64,000 nucleotides of DNA from Phalacrocorax aristotelis (taxonomy: Eukaryota > Chordata > Aves > Suliformes > Phalacrocoracidae): assembly GCF_949628215.1 (NCBI RefSeq), contig NC_134281.1, forward strand, positions 12,162,501 through 12,226,500, given 5' to 3'. Positions within the stretch are counted from its first letter, which is position 1. Every line of letters starts with the position of its first letter. Of the stretch, positions 37,343-50,300 are shown in pieces. The translations under genes and the position numbers were made by a program. Below the pieces are notes generated by a model. The model was not told where the DNA came from. It saw only the letters and a list, made by a program, of their open reading frames with translations, and did no database searches.

Positions 37343-39589
37343 CTTTTCCACCCACTGTGCACATCACCATTTGCAAATCTGAGTGTTTATACTGTGCAAT
37401 GTTTCATACAGAAAACCAGACTTCAGCACATAATCCCAAACAGCTGGGTTGACCTGAATGAGACTGGAAGCTTTTAAAGGAGGGCCGCAAGCTACTTTGT
37501 GAGCAGTCACAATGATAACCATGGCCATCATGATGACACTGATCAAAAGTCAAATGGAAAAGGCAACCCTGGGCACTCACTGAATATCCACTCTAAGGAT
37601 GGGGAGATAAGGAACTGCACTGCCCATGGAGCCTTGCAGGAACTGTATGAGATGCAACACGGCAGGACTCTCAAAATGCCAAGGAAAATTAGACAGGTTG
37701 TGCAGTCAGCGCAATGCGTGGAGCCAATGCAAGCCTTCCACTTTGGAAGAGGAAAGGATGCAGGGGTTTGGGTAGCCCCAGGACCAAGAGGTTGCAGCTG
37801 CCTCACTGTCATTTGCTGTGGGTTAAAGCTGACAGCTGCAAAAACATTCCATGAACTTGCTGTTCCTTGCAGGGTTTGTCACTCAAAGCCAGTGTTTGGC
37901 TGGACTCAGAGGAAATCACAGACGCTCTGTTTCCAGCACGGGGAGCAAAATGAAAAGCCACAGCTAGAACAGCTGCTTCCTTCAGCCTCCCTGACCCCTT
38001 GGGTGGAGACCAAAGCAAGTTGCTCCCCCTGTTATACTTACTGGCTCAGAGGGCAGCCCTCATAATGCTATTAATTCTTAGTAGGGAGGAGGACCTCCTG
38101 GGGGACCTCAGGTAAAGTTGGTAGAAATTAAAAAAAATTTAAAAAGTGAGGTTTCAGCAACTGTTTTTGTTCTGCACAAGAATGAAATCAGACATGTAAA
38201 TCTGCCCTGGAAAATGAGTTTATCCTCTGCTGAGAAGAGACCCTAGCCCTGGTGAGTACCTTCACAGCTGGGCAGAGAGCCAAGATGCTTGAGCTTTTCC
38301 AAATCAGGCTGTAGCATTATTCTTTCAGTTTCTTGCAAGGAAGATGTCCCAATGGTTCAAAGCAGGGAGTGCCGACCCCACTGTGGTGTCCAGTGCTGGG
38401 GGTTCTTCTTTTCTCTCTTCCCCTCCAGCTTGCAAATGAGAAACTTTCCCAACAGCGTGTTAGCTGAAACTCCCCTGGGAGAGTTGGTGGAAGAATATTG
38501 ACAAATACTTAATGTGTGACTGGGCAGAGATGGAAAATGAGTACCGAGGTGTTCTGGTGGGAGCATATTTAGAAAAAGCATTGAGTATCTCAAGTGCTTT
38601 CAGATCAAATGAGGAAGCAACGTCTAACCGCTTCCTTATGCTAGGTGACAGCTCACTGAGGGCAATGGGCTCAGAAGTGAGCCTTCAGTTCACTAAAATT
38701 CTTATTCAGCTGTTTAGATCCTTAGTGAGTTATCTGAAAGCATGCAAACAAGTTGGAAAAGGATGGGAATGAAACCCAGATTCTCTGTGTCCCAGGGCTC
38801 TATTTGCCAGATTGTCATTCCTCACAGACACACTGCATGTGAGTCATATCTACAGTGTCGGAAGTGAACCAACACACCCCAGTAAATGGAGGAATGTTTC
38901 CAGACCCATTGTGACCTAAAGTTCCTCAGAATTCCAGTCTCCCTAGGAGGGGATGCAAGGACACTATGGACAACTGTACAGGAACGGTCCTCATGCATCA
39001 GAGAAAGCCCTTTCATAAAAAGATCAAATGTCATCTCAGAAATAGGTGATTACTGCTACTTAATAGTCACTCCAGAACTGCACTCTTCTGAAAGCTTGAA
39101 AATTTTTCTATTTCTTGGGTTAAACATATATTTTCAGTAGAATATAACACTATTCTTGGCCAGTTCATGCCCTTCTATTTCTGTGCCAAAGTTGATCTTC
39201 AACTTAAATAAGTTTTAACACCCTGGTTCTGTGTGCCAGAAAAACTGTATCCCCTCTTGGTCTCATTTTCTTAGACATAATAAGAAAAGGTTATTTTAAC
39301 ATCTTAAATGATAGCTTCTCTACAAGGACCGGCCTAACAGACCACTTAATTCCCATTTGATTTTCTGTTTCTCCTCTGCATGGACAATTTTCCCTAGCTA
39401 TGTGTTAGAACCAGATTTCACTGGGATACTTTTAAACATGTTATTCATGAAGCTATAAAGACAGGCATCAAGATTTTCTTTGAAGAATTGTAGTGGTAAC
39501 TTCCCTCCGTCCTTTTTAACATTACTCTCTGTCACCTCCCCTCTAGCCTGCTCCTTTTCCATTTTTTCACTCTTATAGTAACCCCCAAC
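37343..39589. other. Unique non-coding sequence with one old SINE head
   Basis: Apart from the SINE piece at 38.75 kb nothing is recognised. A plus-strand frame of 188 codons (37499-38065) begins at GTG and shows no known domain, so I do not call it a gene. Confidence 0.55.
38748..38825 (-). mobile_element. MIR/CORE-SINE head fragment
   Basis: GGAATGAAACCCAGATTCTC, TGTCCCAGGGCTCTA and CCAGATTGTCATTCC are spaced like the reverse complement of the box B to box A part of a CORE-SINE (GGAATAGAACCCAGGAGTCC, CTCCCAGCCCCCTGCTCTAA, CCACTAGACCACACTCC). It is short and diverged. Confidence 0.5.
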
Positions 39590-40060
39590 TTCTCCAGCTC
39601 TGCTAAAAATTTCACATCATGAACTTATACCTTTTTTGTTTCACTGAAGTCTAGACAGATGTGATCTATCACATCTTCTTTGTCTAGATCAGTTATCTTA
39701 TCAAGGAAAACCATAAGGTTAGTCAGACATGATTTATGCTTGGTAAACACTTGTATTTTATCCCATTTTTCTATTACTTCCCTGTCTTTAATTATTGTTT
39801 CCTTCAAAAATTGTTTTGATGGCCCTATATGCTATTGTGATCTGACTGATAGGTTTATAATTTTCCAGATTGCTTGCTCCCTCTACCTTAAGTAAAGGTA
39901 CTACATTTTCTATTCTCTAATCACATAGCACTGCCTTTAACTTGATGGATTAATTAAAATATTTTCTAACAAACATGCATTTTCATGTACCAAGTCTCTT
40001 AAAATTTGAGAGTGAAGATTATTTGGTGCCCCAGCACAGGTCAGTTAAGCACTCTGTGTT
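39590..40060 (-). mobile_element. Ancient L3/CR1-like LINE reverse transcriptase fragment
   Basis: The minus-strand frame 39625-39807 reads KHKSCLTNLMVFLDKITDLD, then DVIDHICLDFSETKKV. This matches the palm motif A region of CR1-clade enzymes (family form GKSCLTNLI...VVYLDFSKAFD). Plus-strand sequence from about 39810 to 40060 also follows the expected reverse-complement order of older CR1/L3 elements: the GGCCTATAATTTCC-like block near 39850, the CTCTAATCACATAGCACTG block near 39913, and the GGTGCCCCAGCA block near 40024. AT enrichment and many stops indicate great age, probably from before the modern bird radiation. I cannot separate L3 from early CR1 by eye. Confidence 0.72.
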
Positions 40061-43000
40061 TCCCTTCCCATTGGCTACCCTGCATTTTTTCCACATTCCG
40101 TATCTTTAAAAGGTACCTATTACATGTTTGGGTCGTCCCTGGGCTCTTAAGTTCTAGTGACCCCCATCACACCTCATGCACATGTAGATTGTGTCAGGCA
40201 TCCATTTAAAAAAAAAAAAAAGGTGGGGTACACCCACCATTTTCTGCATCAAATCATTGTTACTGTGTCTGCAAATCTTTGATTCGCCTCTCCTTATCAG
40301 CCCCCACACTTGTATTTTCTTCCTCCTCTCTGCCTTTAAAGTAAGAAGGGAGAAAAAATTCTTTATGTCTCCAACAAACTTCCTTTGCTGACTGTTGGCT
40401 CTTATGTGCTTAGCTCACCCAAAACACTTCATATCAAGAGAGAATGGAGTAAGTCCTAGGGCAAGCAGGAGAAACTGACTCTGATTATCCACTCTGAAAG
40501 GAATGAAATATTCTGGCTCCTGGCAATGCCTTCCCAGAACGCTTCTGGACTGTCTACAGGCAGTTCATTTTTAGCTCTATAAGTTCAAACCAGTGTAATA
40601 TTAGATGTCTATTTGATTTTGGCTATAGGTGTAGTAACGTCCAGAAAGGATCCTAAAGTGAGACGTGCAAATCATACAGATAAGCTCAATCTCCCTGTTT
40701 TAATTCCAGCTACAGGATCTTTGAGAACACCCTGTCCCTTTCCCTACTTAGAAACCTTATTAGTAAGTGGCCTCCGCTCAGTTCAGATGGTTTTGTTGCC
40801 AGATGTCTCTACAGGCAAGATTGCTTGTTAACCTCATTCTAATAATAAATATGAACACTGCTTTCACAATACCTTTCAGCATGGGAATTCAAAGTGCTTT
40901 AAATACATTGAGCATTTTAACAGCAATGAAGAACAAATTTTGTAAATTTTGTTTTAACCTTGTAACAGCAGATGAAAAATAACACTGGGAAGAGCATAAA
41001 TATAATGGGATAGATGTGCCTTTCCAATGGATGACAACCTACATAAGAGTTTAGGACAAATCTCATCTTTAGTAGCCTTTTTCAAGCTCATGGTGAAGCT
41101 ACTGAGATCCCCTTCAGCCAACAAAGATGGCTCCCAGAGAGAAGTTTGTATAAATGTGCTGTATGCAACCACTGAATAGCATGTCTCCACCAAAACAAGG
41201 GAAAGCATCTCCTTGGACTCCATTATAGTAGTTTCATTGCTTTCCTGCTAGGTTTTAGTTAACATACAGTGAATCCATTAAATTGGCATTTGCTCCTCAG
41301 GAATGTCCAAGAGCTTCAGGGAAGATCAGGAATAGGTCAACCTGCAAAACAGTCTTCTTGCTCATTGCCAGGCTTTTCTGCAGGTAACCATCCTATCAGC
41401 AGTGCTGCCCTGCTCCCGTAGTGATCTGACTTGGAGTTCAGCTGCCCTCAACATCCTTAAGTAGCAAAGGCTTCACTCCTTCACATTTTCCTTATCCTAA
41501 AGACAATGTGATGGGAGTGCATTGGCACCTTCATGGCCCTCCTAAGAACTTGTGCTGCCTGTGATGATAGGTTATCTAGATGTTGCAGATAGCAATACTG
41601 CTCCTTCTTCAATGGAGATGTTCTGCATCTGGAGCTGAGCCATTGATGGGATTAAGTCCATCTTTGCAGAGCGCCTAAGCCTAGTACCTTCTGGTGAAGG
41701 AAAGACTTTTTTCCAAGCAAGGCATGATGGCTCAAATCAACCAGCCAGCTTCTCTCTGCTGCAGGACAATGTGTGAACAAGGAGCAATCCAACATCCATG
41801 ATACTAGAAGCTTTTTGCACTGATCCAACACTATGGAAACATTGCGAGTTATTTTTGGGTGCCACAGCATTTGGTATCAGTGAACTGCCTTTCCTGCAGA
41901 AGGGAAGAAGGTTGGAGCCCTAACCCTTGTTGTCAGCTGCAGGACTCCCAAATCTGCTTGGGCTCCTGGATGTGCAGCTGGGAGTATGGAAGCTCTGGGA
42001 GCCCCAGTTCAGCATGGCAGAGCTACCTGGGAGATGCAGATCCTTAGTGCCTGCCTGGCTTTCTGCCAGTCATACTAGCAATGAGGCACTAGATCCAGGG
42101 GAATTTAGCGTGTATTTCAGTGGGAATGTATTCATTTTGGTGAAACAGAGGTTGTTTGTTTTCAGTTAATCATTGCTTTCTGATGAAGAAAACATTTAAT
42201 TCCCAGCAAACTCTACCCATGATTCACTTTCTAGATTTCAGCAGTGGAACTCAAAATCAGCTCCAACGCCCTCTCCCACCTCTGCACACAAAGCTCTTTA
42301 ATAGCCTTGTCTCTGCAAAGGGCCCCTCAGGGCACACTGACCTTGCTGCAGTGCAGTGGCACTGGAGAACACAGCACCCGTAGAGAGGGGGCATGCTTTG
42401 AAATTTGGTTGTGGTTTAGCTTCTCTAGCTCATTCCCTCACTTTTTCTTCTCCAGCATTTATTAAAAAGCCCCAAAACATCTCCCATCTCCCTCTAGAAG
42501 TACACTGTCATGGCTGGTCTACTCTTTTCTGAGATAGCAAATTGGCTGGAGACCTCAAAAGTTGAAAAATGTTGGCAGCTGCCACCATTTTGTCACAAGA
42601 TTCTAAAATCCACTGGTTTTCCTATAGCTCCAGCAACAAGACCAATGTGATAAATATAAATTTTCACTTTCTTTTACTTTTGTTCTCTCATGGTAAGAAA
42701 AAGATGCAATAATTGAATGGCAAAAATGAGAGAAAAGTAAAAAGAAAGAACTCCAGGTCCTGAGCCTGCTAGTCTAAAGAGGTAGGTCTTGCAAAGGTCT
42801 CAAAGACAGGAACTTGTTACACAGCTTGTGTAAATAAGCAGTGAGGATAGAGACCCTGTTAGTTCTCTCTGAGGGGAAGCTGTGGCAGGATTCAAACCAT
42901 GTTAGACATGAGAGAATCAACACTGACACAACCACAGTTACAAATCCACCAGGCTCCGTTAGTTCTTGTGCTTATGGAAACACTTGTTTTCCACTTAATT

Positions 43001-43554
43001 ATTTTGAACTCAGTCTTTCCATGTTAAGGAAGGCAGATTCTCAATGTTTTAAACAGAGTCAGCAGTACAGACGGTGAGAGCTCACTTTCTTTTGACAATG
43101 GCAGATTGCTGAATTCTTTAATAAGCAACTGTTTATAAGATGCTTAACAAAGGGAGATGTTAATACAAATAGAAAATATAAACTGAATATAACTCAATTC
43201 CTCTCTTGGGTCTTGTGATTTTCTCTACTTAGAGGTTCTCTAGCTGTCCTGTCTTTCATGAAATATAAGGTAGAAAGGGCATGAGCTGCTAGTATATACT
43301 TTAAAAAACTTAAAAAAATAAAAACCTAATACACTTTTGGCTTCTTTTTGCTCCATAAAGAAGAAATGGAAGAAGAGTCCGGAGCCTGTTTTTTGTTTCC
43401 TTTAACACCCTCCTATGGAAATACACACCAGCCCTGTGGCATTTCTCAGGGCAGACCCCTTACTTTACACTAGGCAAAGATTTGGTGCTGTGTGTTTTGC
43501 CCTTTGAGTGTGGGAAAACACCATGGGGGAAAAAAAGTGCTAGGGCTTTCCATT
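40061..43554. other. Unique non-coding sequence
   Basis: Contains an A run near 40208 and the possible SINE tail at 40.87 kb. No recognised gene. Open frames are below 90 codons. Confidence 0.55.
40865..40985 (-). mobile_element. Possible MIR/CORE-SINE tail
   Basis: ACCTTTCAGCATGGGAATTC followed by AAAGTGCTTTAAATACATTGAGCA in two steps resembles the tail signature CTTTCATCTGAGGATCTCAAAGC..TTTACAAA seen more clearly at 53.99 kb in this window. No core region is recognisable. Confidence 0.38.
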
Positions 43555-43850
43555 TCTTGCATTAATCCTCTCAGCCTGCAGAGTTATCATTATCATTCAA
43601 ATAAAATGATAACAAACCTAGCCATCTGCTTAAAAAGCCCAGGCTGGTCATAAATCCACCCGGTCCCTTAGATTTAAAAGAGGGGCAAATGCTTGCAGGC
43701 AAAGAGGCTCTTATGCAATGCCAGCCCCCTCCCTGGGAGTGCTGAAACCTTTAATCACCTAAGGAGGGGGAGACGCACGGAGGCCGGGGAGCCCCGTGTC
43801 AATATTATTCCTCTTACATAACATCCTGCTTTATTTGCTGATTGAATGGG
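43555..43850. promoter_or_regulatory. Candidate conserved regulatory block
   Basis: High-complexity sequence free of recognisable repeats, with many classic factor-site shapes close together: TGCATTAATCC, TTATCATTATCATT and ATGATAACA (GATA-like), TCATAAATC, CCTTTAATCACCT, and GGAGACGCACGGAGGCCGGGG, which keeps CpGs. It ends at a T run (about 43852). This texture is typical of vertebrate non-coding enhancers, but conservation itself cannot be seen from one sequence. Confidence 0.3.
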
Positions 43851-45484
43851 CTTTTTTTTTTTTTTAACTGAACTTGTCCCTCAGATGCCAAAAGAGCTTA
43901 GTGGTAAATTGCAACCCTCCCCAGAAGAAAAGCAAACCTCACCCACAAGCAAAAACAAAGCACCATCACAGATTGAGATTTGCTATCTAAAAATAAACAA
44001 TCATTAACAACAAATAATCCAGAAAGAGGGTACAGCAGGCAATGGGCACCTTGCTGACACAGAAAATTAGGGCTAGCCTGGCAGGATGGAAAGATGGAGC
44101 TCCCCCTCTCTCCCACAAACCTGAATCACCTGCTACATGTTTTCTTTACCCTCCTGCGGGGAAAAATGTTTTATTGATAAGGCCTCTCCTAGGCTTGTGA
44201 TTACCCCCCCAGGCCTGAGCAAGGTTTGAAGCTGGTCAGCTTGACATCATGTCTAGACAGTCTCTTTCATTGGCAAACACTCAATGCACCTGAGAACAGA
44301 CCAGTGAGTCCAATGATGTGCAAAATGGGGCAGGAGGAACCTTTAGGGGCATGTTGGACACAATGAGGAGATTGCAAAGAGATGCTCATGTACGTGTGTG
44401 CCACAAGTCCTCTTACATGGGTGCATGCACTGCTCTGCCCATTCCTGTCCAGATACCCAGCTTTGCACAGTTTGACATAACTAAAGCACTGTCCATGTTT
44501 CCTGCAAGCAGACACACATGCACAGTCACACACACGCAGCAACAAAGCCGCTCTTGTTGCACACGCTCACCCACAGAGCCAGCGGGGCAGCTATCCCCCA
44601 CATCTCCCTGTACCCCCACGGCAGTGACTTGGCAGGGGTGACTAGTGCTAGTACATGCCATGCGGTGACACCACACAGCACCTCCAGCTCTCCACCATGT
44701 GCCTGTTGCATCAGTAGCTGAACTACTAGGGAAATCCTTCTGCAGTTTACAACCTGATGTTTTAAGGCAAACAAACTCAGAACCAGTTTTCCTTAAAACA
44801 CAGCAGCTTTGGACTAGCTTCCCAAAGCTGGTAGGGGAAGGCACCGTATCTACCTTCCAGTGAAGACTACAGTCCCTTTTACAGCAGATCCCTGGGGTCT
44901 ATGATACACACCTGTAGGTACCTTCTTACTGTACTCACCCGCATGCAAACAATCACATATTTGCACATGAAAACAGACCTACATCCCTTGCCCTGCCCTG
45001 TTCCAAGGTAAGCACACCCACAAGCACCAGTGCTTGGTCCATCAGCCCAGCACACAGGTCTCTTTTCAATCTCTCTTCACTGGCATTCATGTGCAAAAGG
45101 AAAGGGTGGAGATCTTGAGATTCCCCCAGGACAGAGAGGCACTAGGATTGCCCTTGTCATCTTTTAGGCTCACATGATAAAGCTGCTGTCTGCAGACTAA
45201 GCTCATGCCAACTGAATTGTTGTCTAAGCCAACCAACACCCACAGGGCCCAATCCCTTTTGTGCTCTCCCTCTTTGAACTGGGTAGAAACCATCTCAGTG
45301 AAAACCTCTGGTATTTTTAGGCCAGAGCAGAGCTGCTTGAATGGTTCATTGCTGGTTCCCTGCTTGCCCCTTGGGAAGGGGGCATGCAGAAGGCAGGGAG
45401 GAAAAGGCACGGTCACAGCACACTGTTTTGCAGCTGCCCCCAGCTGCCTGGGTACTACAGAAAGCCTGTGAGCAGTTTATTCTA
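43851..45484. other. Unique non-coding sequence between two candidate regulatory blocks
   Basis: Starts with a T run. Holds CA-rich stretches near 44510-44540 and overlapping open frames at 44.3-44.85 kb on both strands (up to 143 codons) without recognisable domains. GTCTAGAC, a palindromic Smad-type octamer, occurs at 44251-44258. Confidence 0.5.
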
Positions 45485-45860
45485 GAAATAATATAGGCCT
45501 GAAGAAACTCCACACGTAAGAGGAGTTAAAGGTTGCTCAAAGCCACCTTTGCTACAAAGTGGCACTGAAGACCTGAGAACAGCTTCCCTCTGATCCTCGT
45601 TAGCAGCTGGCTGACTCAGCTGAACATCCATCAGGCAGCGAAATGCGATAATTGTCCTGATCTGTGCTCCCCAAACCTGCCAACTGTGGCCGATACCCAC
45701 TGTTAGCAAATCCAACCCTCATTATCTGCTCTCCACCCTCGTCCTTCCAAGGCGCCGAGCACTGTAGTGCGCAATTAAGCACCCACCATCAAGTTGCTTC
45801 TAGGCCGATTTGTCATCGCCAGCATCTGTTTGGGAATGTTTGTTGGGAAGCACATGGTGG
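45485..45860. promoter_or_regulatory. Candidate conserved regulatory block
   Basis: Repeat-free, with about eleven CpGs by hand count (for example GCGAAATGCGATAATTGTCC, GGCGCCGAGC, GTGCGCAATTAAGC) in a CpG-poor neighbourhood. Homeodomain-like ATAATTG and CAATTAAG, GATA-like TTATCTG, and E-box-like sites occur together. Open frames on both strands here (60-78 codons) overlap each other and resemble nothing known. Confidence 0.3.
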
Positions 45861-46254
45861 CAGGGTCAATGGATGTTGTTGAGGTTTCTCCTCTTGTGCC
45901 TGGGGGCCAGAAAGCTTTGTGCATTTCTCAGTATGTTAAACTCAATTTTAAAAAAATAATTAAAAAAAAAACCAACATCAGGATAACTTAAAGCAGATGT
46001 GAACACAACAAGCCTGAGACCCTTCTGAGCACAAACACAGCCATTTCATTGCAATTCCAAAAGGCTTTTTCTGGCAAGCCTCCCCTCCATGTCCTACATT
46101 CTTTCATTCCAAGGAAGACAAACAATTCAGACTGGAGCAGCAAGGCACGTTTTTCAAATAAACAGGTTCCCTCAAACAGTTTTTGCCTTCGTGTCACCCC
46201 AATACACTCATTCCTTTCTTAAAGGATCTTCTGGGGTGATCTAAATAAGAATTT

Positions 46255-46360
46255 GTGTGACACCTTTCATTTAAGGAGTTCAAATCACAGCACTTGCCTG
46301 TGTGAGCCTCTCACATGGAATTGTTTTCACCTCCATATCCCAACATAGTACCTTCATGAC
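46255..46360 (-). mobile_element. Possible MIR/CORE-SINE tail
   Basis: CACCTTTCATTTAAGGAGTT and CAAATCACAGCACTTGCCTG align with the CTTTCATCTGAGGATCTCTC, TCAAAGCATTTTAG pattern at 53.99 kb. A GTTTTCACCTCCATATCCC block follows where the A-rich core (ATCCCCATTTTA) would lie. Diverged, assigned by analogy within the window. Confidence 0.38.
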
Positions 46361-47044
46361 CTGAAGTTACAGGGAGTATCTGTGGCATTTGTGGATGCTA
46401 AAACCAGGAATCCTGTGGAGCCTTTCACTGTTGGAAGAGGAACTTGGCTGGAATGTGAAGGGGACTAATTGCTAGTGACTGGGGAGCCATCCTCTGAAAA
46501 GCAGGTTGCTTGACGGTTTCTGCTTATCGCCACCAGGCCTGCAGTTTTTAAGAATAGGTAAACCCTATTTTACCTTACAGGTCTTTCAACAGCTCAAACA
46601 CAGGGCCACTTTTGGACAGAAGTACAGTTTATAAAGCACTACCCAATTCACTTGTTACTTTGATGCCACCTCTGTCATTTTCCCTTGTGTGTCCCTCAGT
46701 CTGGCAGCTGCCTTGACTGAAGTCACTCATTCCTTCCTTCTAGCTTCTAAGTTTCATGCTTACTTTGCCAGCTACTTCTGACTCTGGTTTTGACTTCTCT
46801 GGCTAATTCCTGGACTCTGCTCCAGTCCTGCTCTTGTGCTCTCTATAGATCCACATTACTCCACCTGTCTTTTAATGGGGAAGAAGTCTGGGAGGATTTT
46901 ATTATTTCAAAGTTTTGTTTCATTATACCTTTTCCATATTCTCTTCCATGAGAAAGAACAGAGGTTGTCCCTGGAGAATATCAGGAGATGGGTGGAGACA
47001 GTTCCAAAAGTTACACCTGGGATTTAAGACTGTTTCTCCTGGAC

Positions 47045-47100
47045 CTTCCACATATGAGGAAACAAAACTGAGGCCTACTTAGCTTACAGCTCTAGCCTTC
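47045..47100 (-). mobile_element. Possible MIR core fragment
   Basis: ATATGAGGAAACAAAACTGAG, one base longer in its middle than the MIR form, then CCTACTTAGCTTACAGCTC, follows the reverse-complement MIR pattern ACAGATGAGGAAACTGAGGC..TTAAGTGACTTGCC..CACAGCT. Only about 50 bases, so chance similarity is possible. Confidence 0.3.
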
Positions 47101-47227
47101 TACCCAGGGAAAGCAAACAATCAAGTTTTGGCGATTTCCATTTCAAATCAAGATTGGTTGGAAATGCACTGAGCTGCCCTGTGTGGGCAACTTGAAGGAT
47201 TTCTTACACCTTGCAGTTGAATGGCAT

Positions 47228-47320
47228 TTAGATTAATAAAACAGATTGTAAATAATAAATAGGAGATGTAGTAAATATTATAGGAGATAGTAAATAATAA
47301 ATAGTACATAATAAAATGGA
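47228..47320. repeat. AT-rich imperfect tandem repeat
   Basis: Units such as TAGGAGATGTAGTAAATATTA and TAGGAGATAGTAAATAATAAA recur, with further AATAATAAATAGTACATAATAA copies. The period is about 20 bases but irregular. Low-complexity A/T-rich minisatellite-like sequence. Confidence 0.65.
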
Positions 47321-50300
47321 TTGTTTCAGACAAACAAAAAAAAATAAAGAGGGACAAAAACAAAGGCCCAATGCCTTCTGCAATGTGGGCACAGAGGAAT
47401 GGCTTAAGGACAAACAAGAGGTCAGTCCACAGGTGGCAACTTTCAATCCACACCACTCTCTCCCTACCACAACAGCACAACAGCTTCATCACAGATTTCA
47501 AAGCTGGACTAAGCAGGGTGCTGTTCACTTAGTGGGACACAGGTACAGATGTGATGGTTGATGTAACTGGAGCCTAGTGACTCCAGTAGAAGGGGTGAAA
47601 CAAGACAAATGAGATTGCCTTCACAGCCCACCTCTTCCAGGAGATGGGTTGTTGCATCCTCTAAGAATAGGAATATCTGCTTCACCCTCCTAATAAGATT
47701 TTCATATTCCTCATGAGCTTAACATGGGAAAATATGTACAAAAAATAAATTGATCATTCCAAATAATGATGATGAAAAATCTTTAAATCTCAAAAATCCC
47801 TCTAAATCCCTTTACAGGATTCTGTATTTATCACAGTAAGTTCCTTCAATTAAATCTGCCACTGAGTTAAGGTACCCAGAGGAGGAATAAAAAAAGCTGT
47901 GTTTGAAAAACATTTTTCTTTGACTGCTGGACTTCACAGGACCTGAAAAACCAAGGGACAAGCACCCCACATCAAGGACAGCTGCATAAACTTCCTGAGC
48001 ACAAGAAATTAATCATAATAAAAGGCTTTTAAAGTTTTTTTGATACAGTTAGGTACCAAAGATAAAACGGTTATTTCCCAGAATTGTTCCTGTTTGGCAC
48101 GGCTCCTGATTGCTTAGATGAAGAACTTTTATTATTGAGCTTTTCATAACCTCTACCCTCAAAATCTGGGGAATGTCTTACATGGAAAATACAGAACGCA
48201 CTAGAACTGCAAGCATTCCTGGCTTTTGCTTTCCCTCACACCAATATTCCTTCCTCCTCTTCAGCAACTCACGCCAGGGCCATGCAGGCAGCAGTGTCTG
48301 CAGGGTGCTTCCAAGCTGACTTTTGGCTAGTAGGAACGATTCTGAAGGTTGGATGAGACTGAACCAAGCAAAGTAAATCACTGTGTAAGCCTACTCATAT
48401 TTGCCTCTACTTGCATAAGATGGTAAATTGTGTGCTTAAGGGTTTCAGGCTTTTCCCATATTGGTTGATGTTGCAGATATTCCTGCTCACAGTGCTCGAA
48501 AGCTGTTTGCTGCCAATATTGGTTATGTGTTGCTCTCTAGATGGTTCTACAACACAAAACCATAGCTCCATTCTGCTGCATGAATGGATAGGAAATGAGA
48601 GTTCAGTTCTTATTATAAGCCTAGAACCGGCTCCACAAAGTGACTTGGGAATGACAGCCTAAACCTGAGCGGAGTAGTGTCTGCCCACAAGCCAACTGAA
48701 GCTGGTGCGCAGGAGGTAGGAGGCAGAGGAGAAATGCCTTCCTGCTGCCTAAATACAGTATGAACACAAACTTTGGTGACTTCAGAATTTTGTTCACCCT
48801 GAGTCTTCAAGCAATGGGGAAATGAAACTAAACCGAAAACAAGGCAGAAGCCAGTCCTGTTCTGTTCAGGCTGGGGCATGGGAGCAGGGGATGGGCAGCA
48901 CAGCTGGGACCTCATCAGATCACATTGGAGCGCACATCACAGCAGCTGGTCCTGAGGCAGGAGGGACGGGGGAAGCTGCCGCCATCCCCGTCTGCCAGAG
49001 CTGTGTCCAGTCCCACGCTGTGACCGCATTAGTATTATTCCATCATGTACAAACACTGATTCTAACTGCTAGCTCACCCCATAGGCTACGCAGGCAGAAA
49101 ATAAATTTTAGGGACATACTTGATCTGTAATGGCCTTTAACATCAAAAACAAACATAAAGCTATCAAGTGCAAGAGGGGAAACTGATATTTGGGGATGGA
49201 GGCAGGATTGTGGCTCAGTTCTACAGGGCATTCACTCAGAGGAATAGTCCCTTTGAAATTATCATGCAAATCTGGAGGCTTTTCAGCAATTTCAGCTAAA
49301 TCCTTCAGGTTTGTGCACACAGAGACGTTAATTTGGTTTCAAGCAGTATGAATTAAAAGCAGGGCAGTGATTCCCAATTAATTCCCTCTGTGGTTGCTCC
49401 CATTTTGGAATAAAAATGCCTAACTCTGAACCAATGCAACTCATCCCCAACCTGGTTTAAGTTCATTAAGAGTCAGTCAGCCTTTTCCTAACTAACTAAC
49501 AGTGTTCACAGAGACAATTGATTGGGAATTGTCAGGAATTTCTTCACAGGCAGTCAAACCTTCACTAGGTCAGAGAAAACACCTGAAGTGGGGAATATTT
49601 ACTAGATCAGACTCCAGTATCAATTATACTATTAACAAGATTAGGATAATTCTGTTTTCTTCCATGAGCCAACTTTTAATCTAACCCAGTGTAACCACAG
49701 TAAGAATATGACCACTGACTTTAGAAGAAGTTTTTCCAAGAACTGGAGGAAAAAAGCATTATCAGACCTTGAGCAGTGATTCAAGGGGAGTCATTCACTT
49801 GGGAAAGGGTGACAGAACTGACCCTTTTTTTCCATGTAACTAATTTAATAATTTGTGATTTGGAAAGAAAGTTTCAGAGAAGGGAAAGGATTGAAGGTCT
49901 TGAGTTGCTTGTAATGTATTTTTTAAGCTAGAATGTGTGGATGAAGAAAGGAGGAATTAATTACCTGACTAAGAAAAGTCAGCAGTAGTAAGGGAATCTG
50001 AAAAAGCTAGAATTTTTATCCCAAAGCACCTTTCAAGTTTCTGTTGTCAGTCTCAGGCTGGCTTGCTGCTGTGCCCTACAAGACTTTGGGATTGTTAATA
50101 ATATACATCAATTTACAGATCTCTCAGATTACGCAGATTAGACTAATAGGTAGATAGAGTAATTTGAAAAATGGAATTAGGATCTTTGGGTGGTAGACAC
50201 CATATAAACACCAGTCACATCAGTCACTGTTACTGCTTGTGAAGCACAGCAGGGTACACAGAACAGGGCAAGAGGGGGCCTGTCACCAGGCTGCAAATGG

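Noticed and set aside
36474..37382. 302-codon plus-strand open frame
   Set aside because: It lies antisense to the minus-strand CR1 reverse transcriptase, and its translation has no protein logic of its own.
37499..38065. 188-codon plus-strand frame
   Set aside because: GTG start, no recognisable domain, no supporting exon signals.
44250..44259. Palindromic Smad-type site TGTCTAGACA
   Set aside because: An 8-base core is expected about once per window, and GTCTAGAC also occurs inside the L3-like relic near 39.65 kb.
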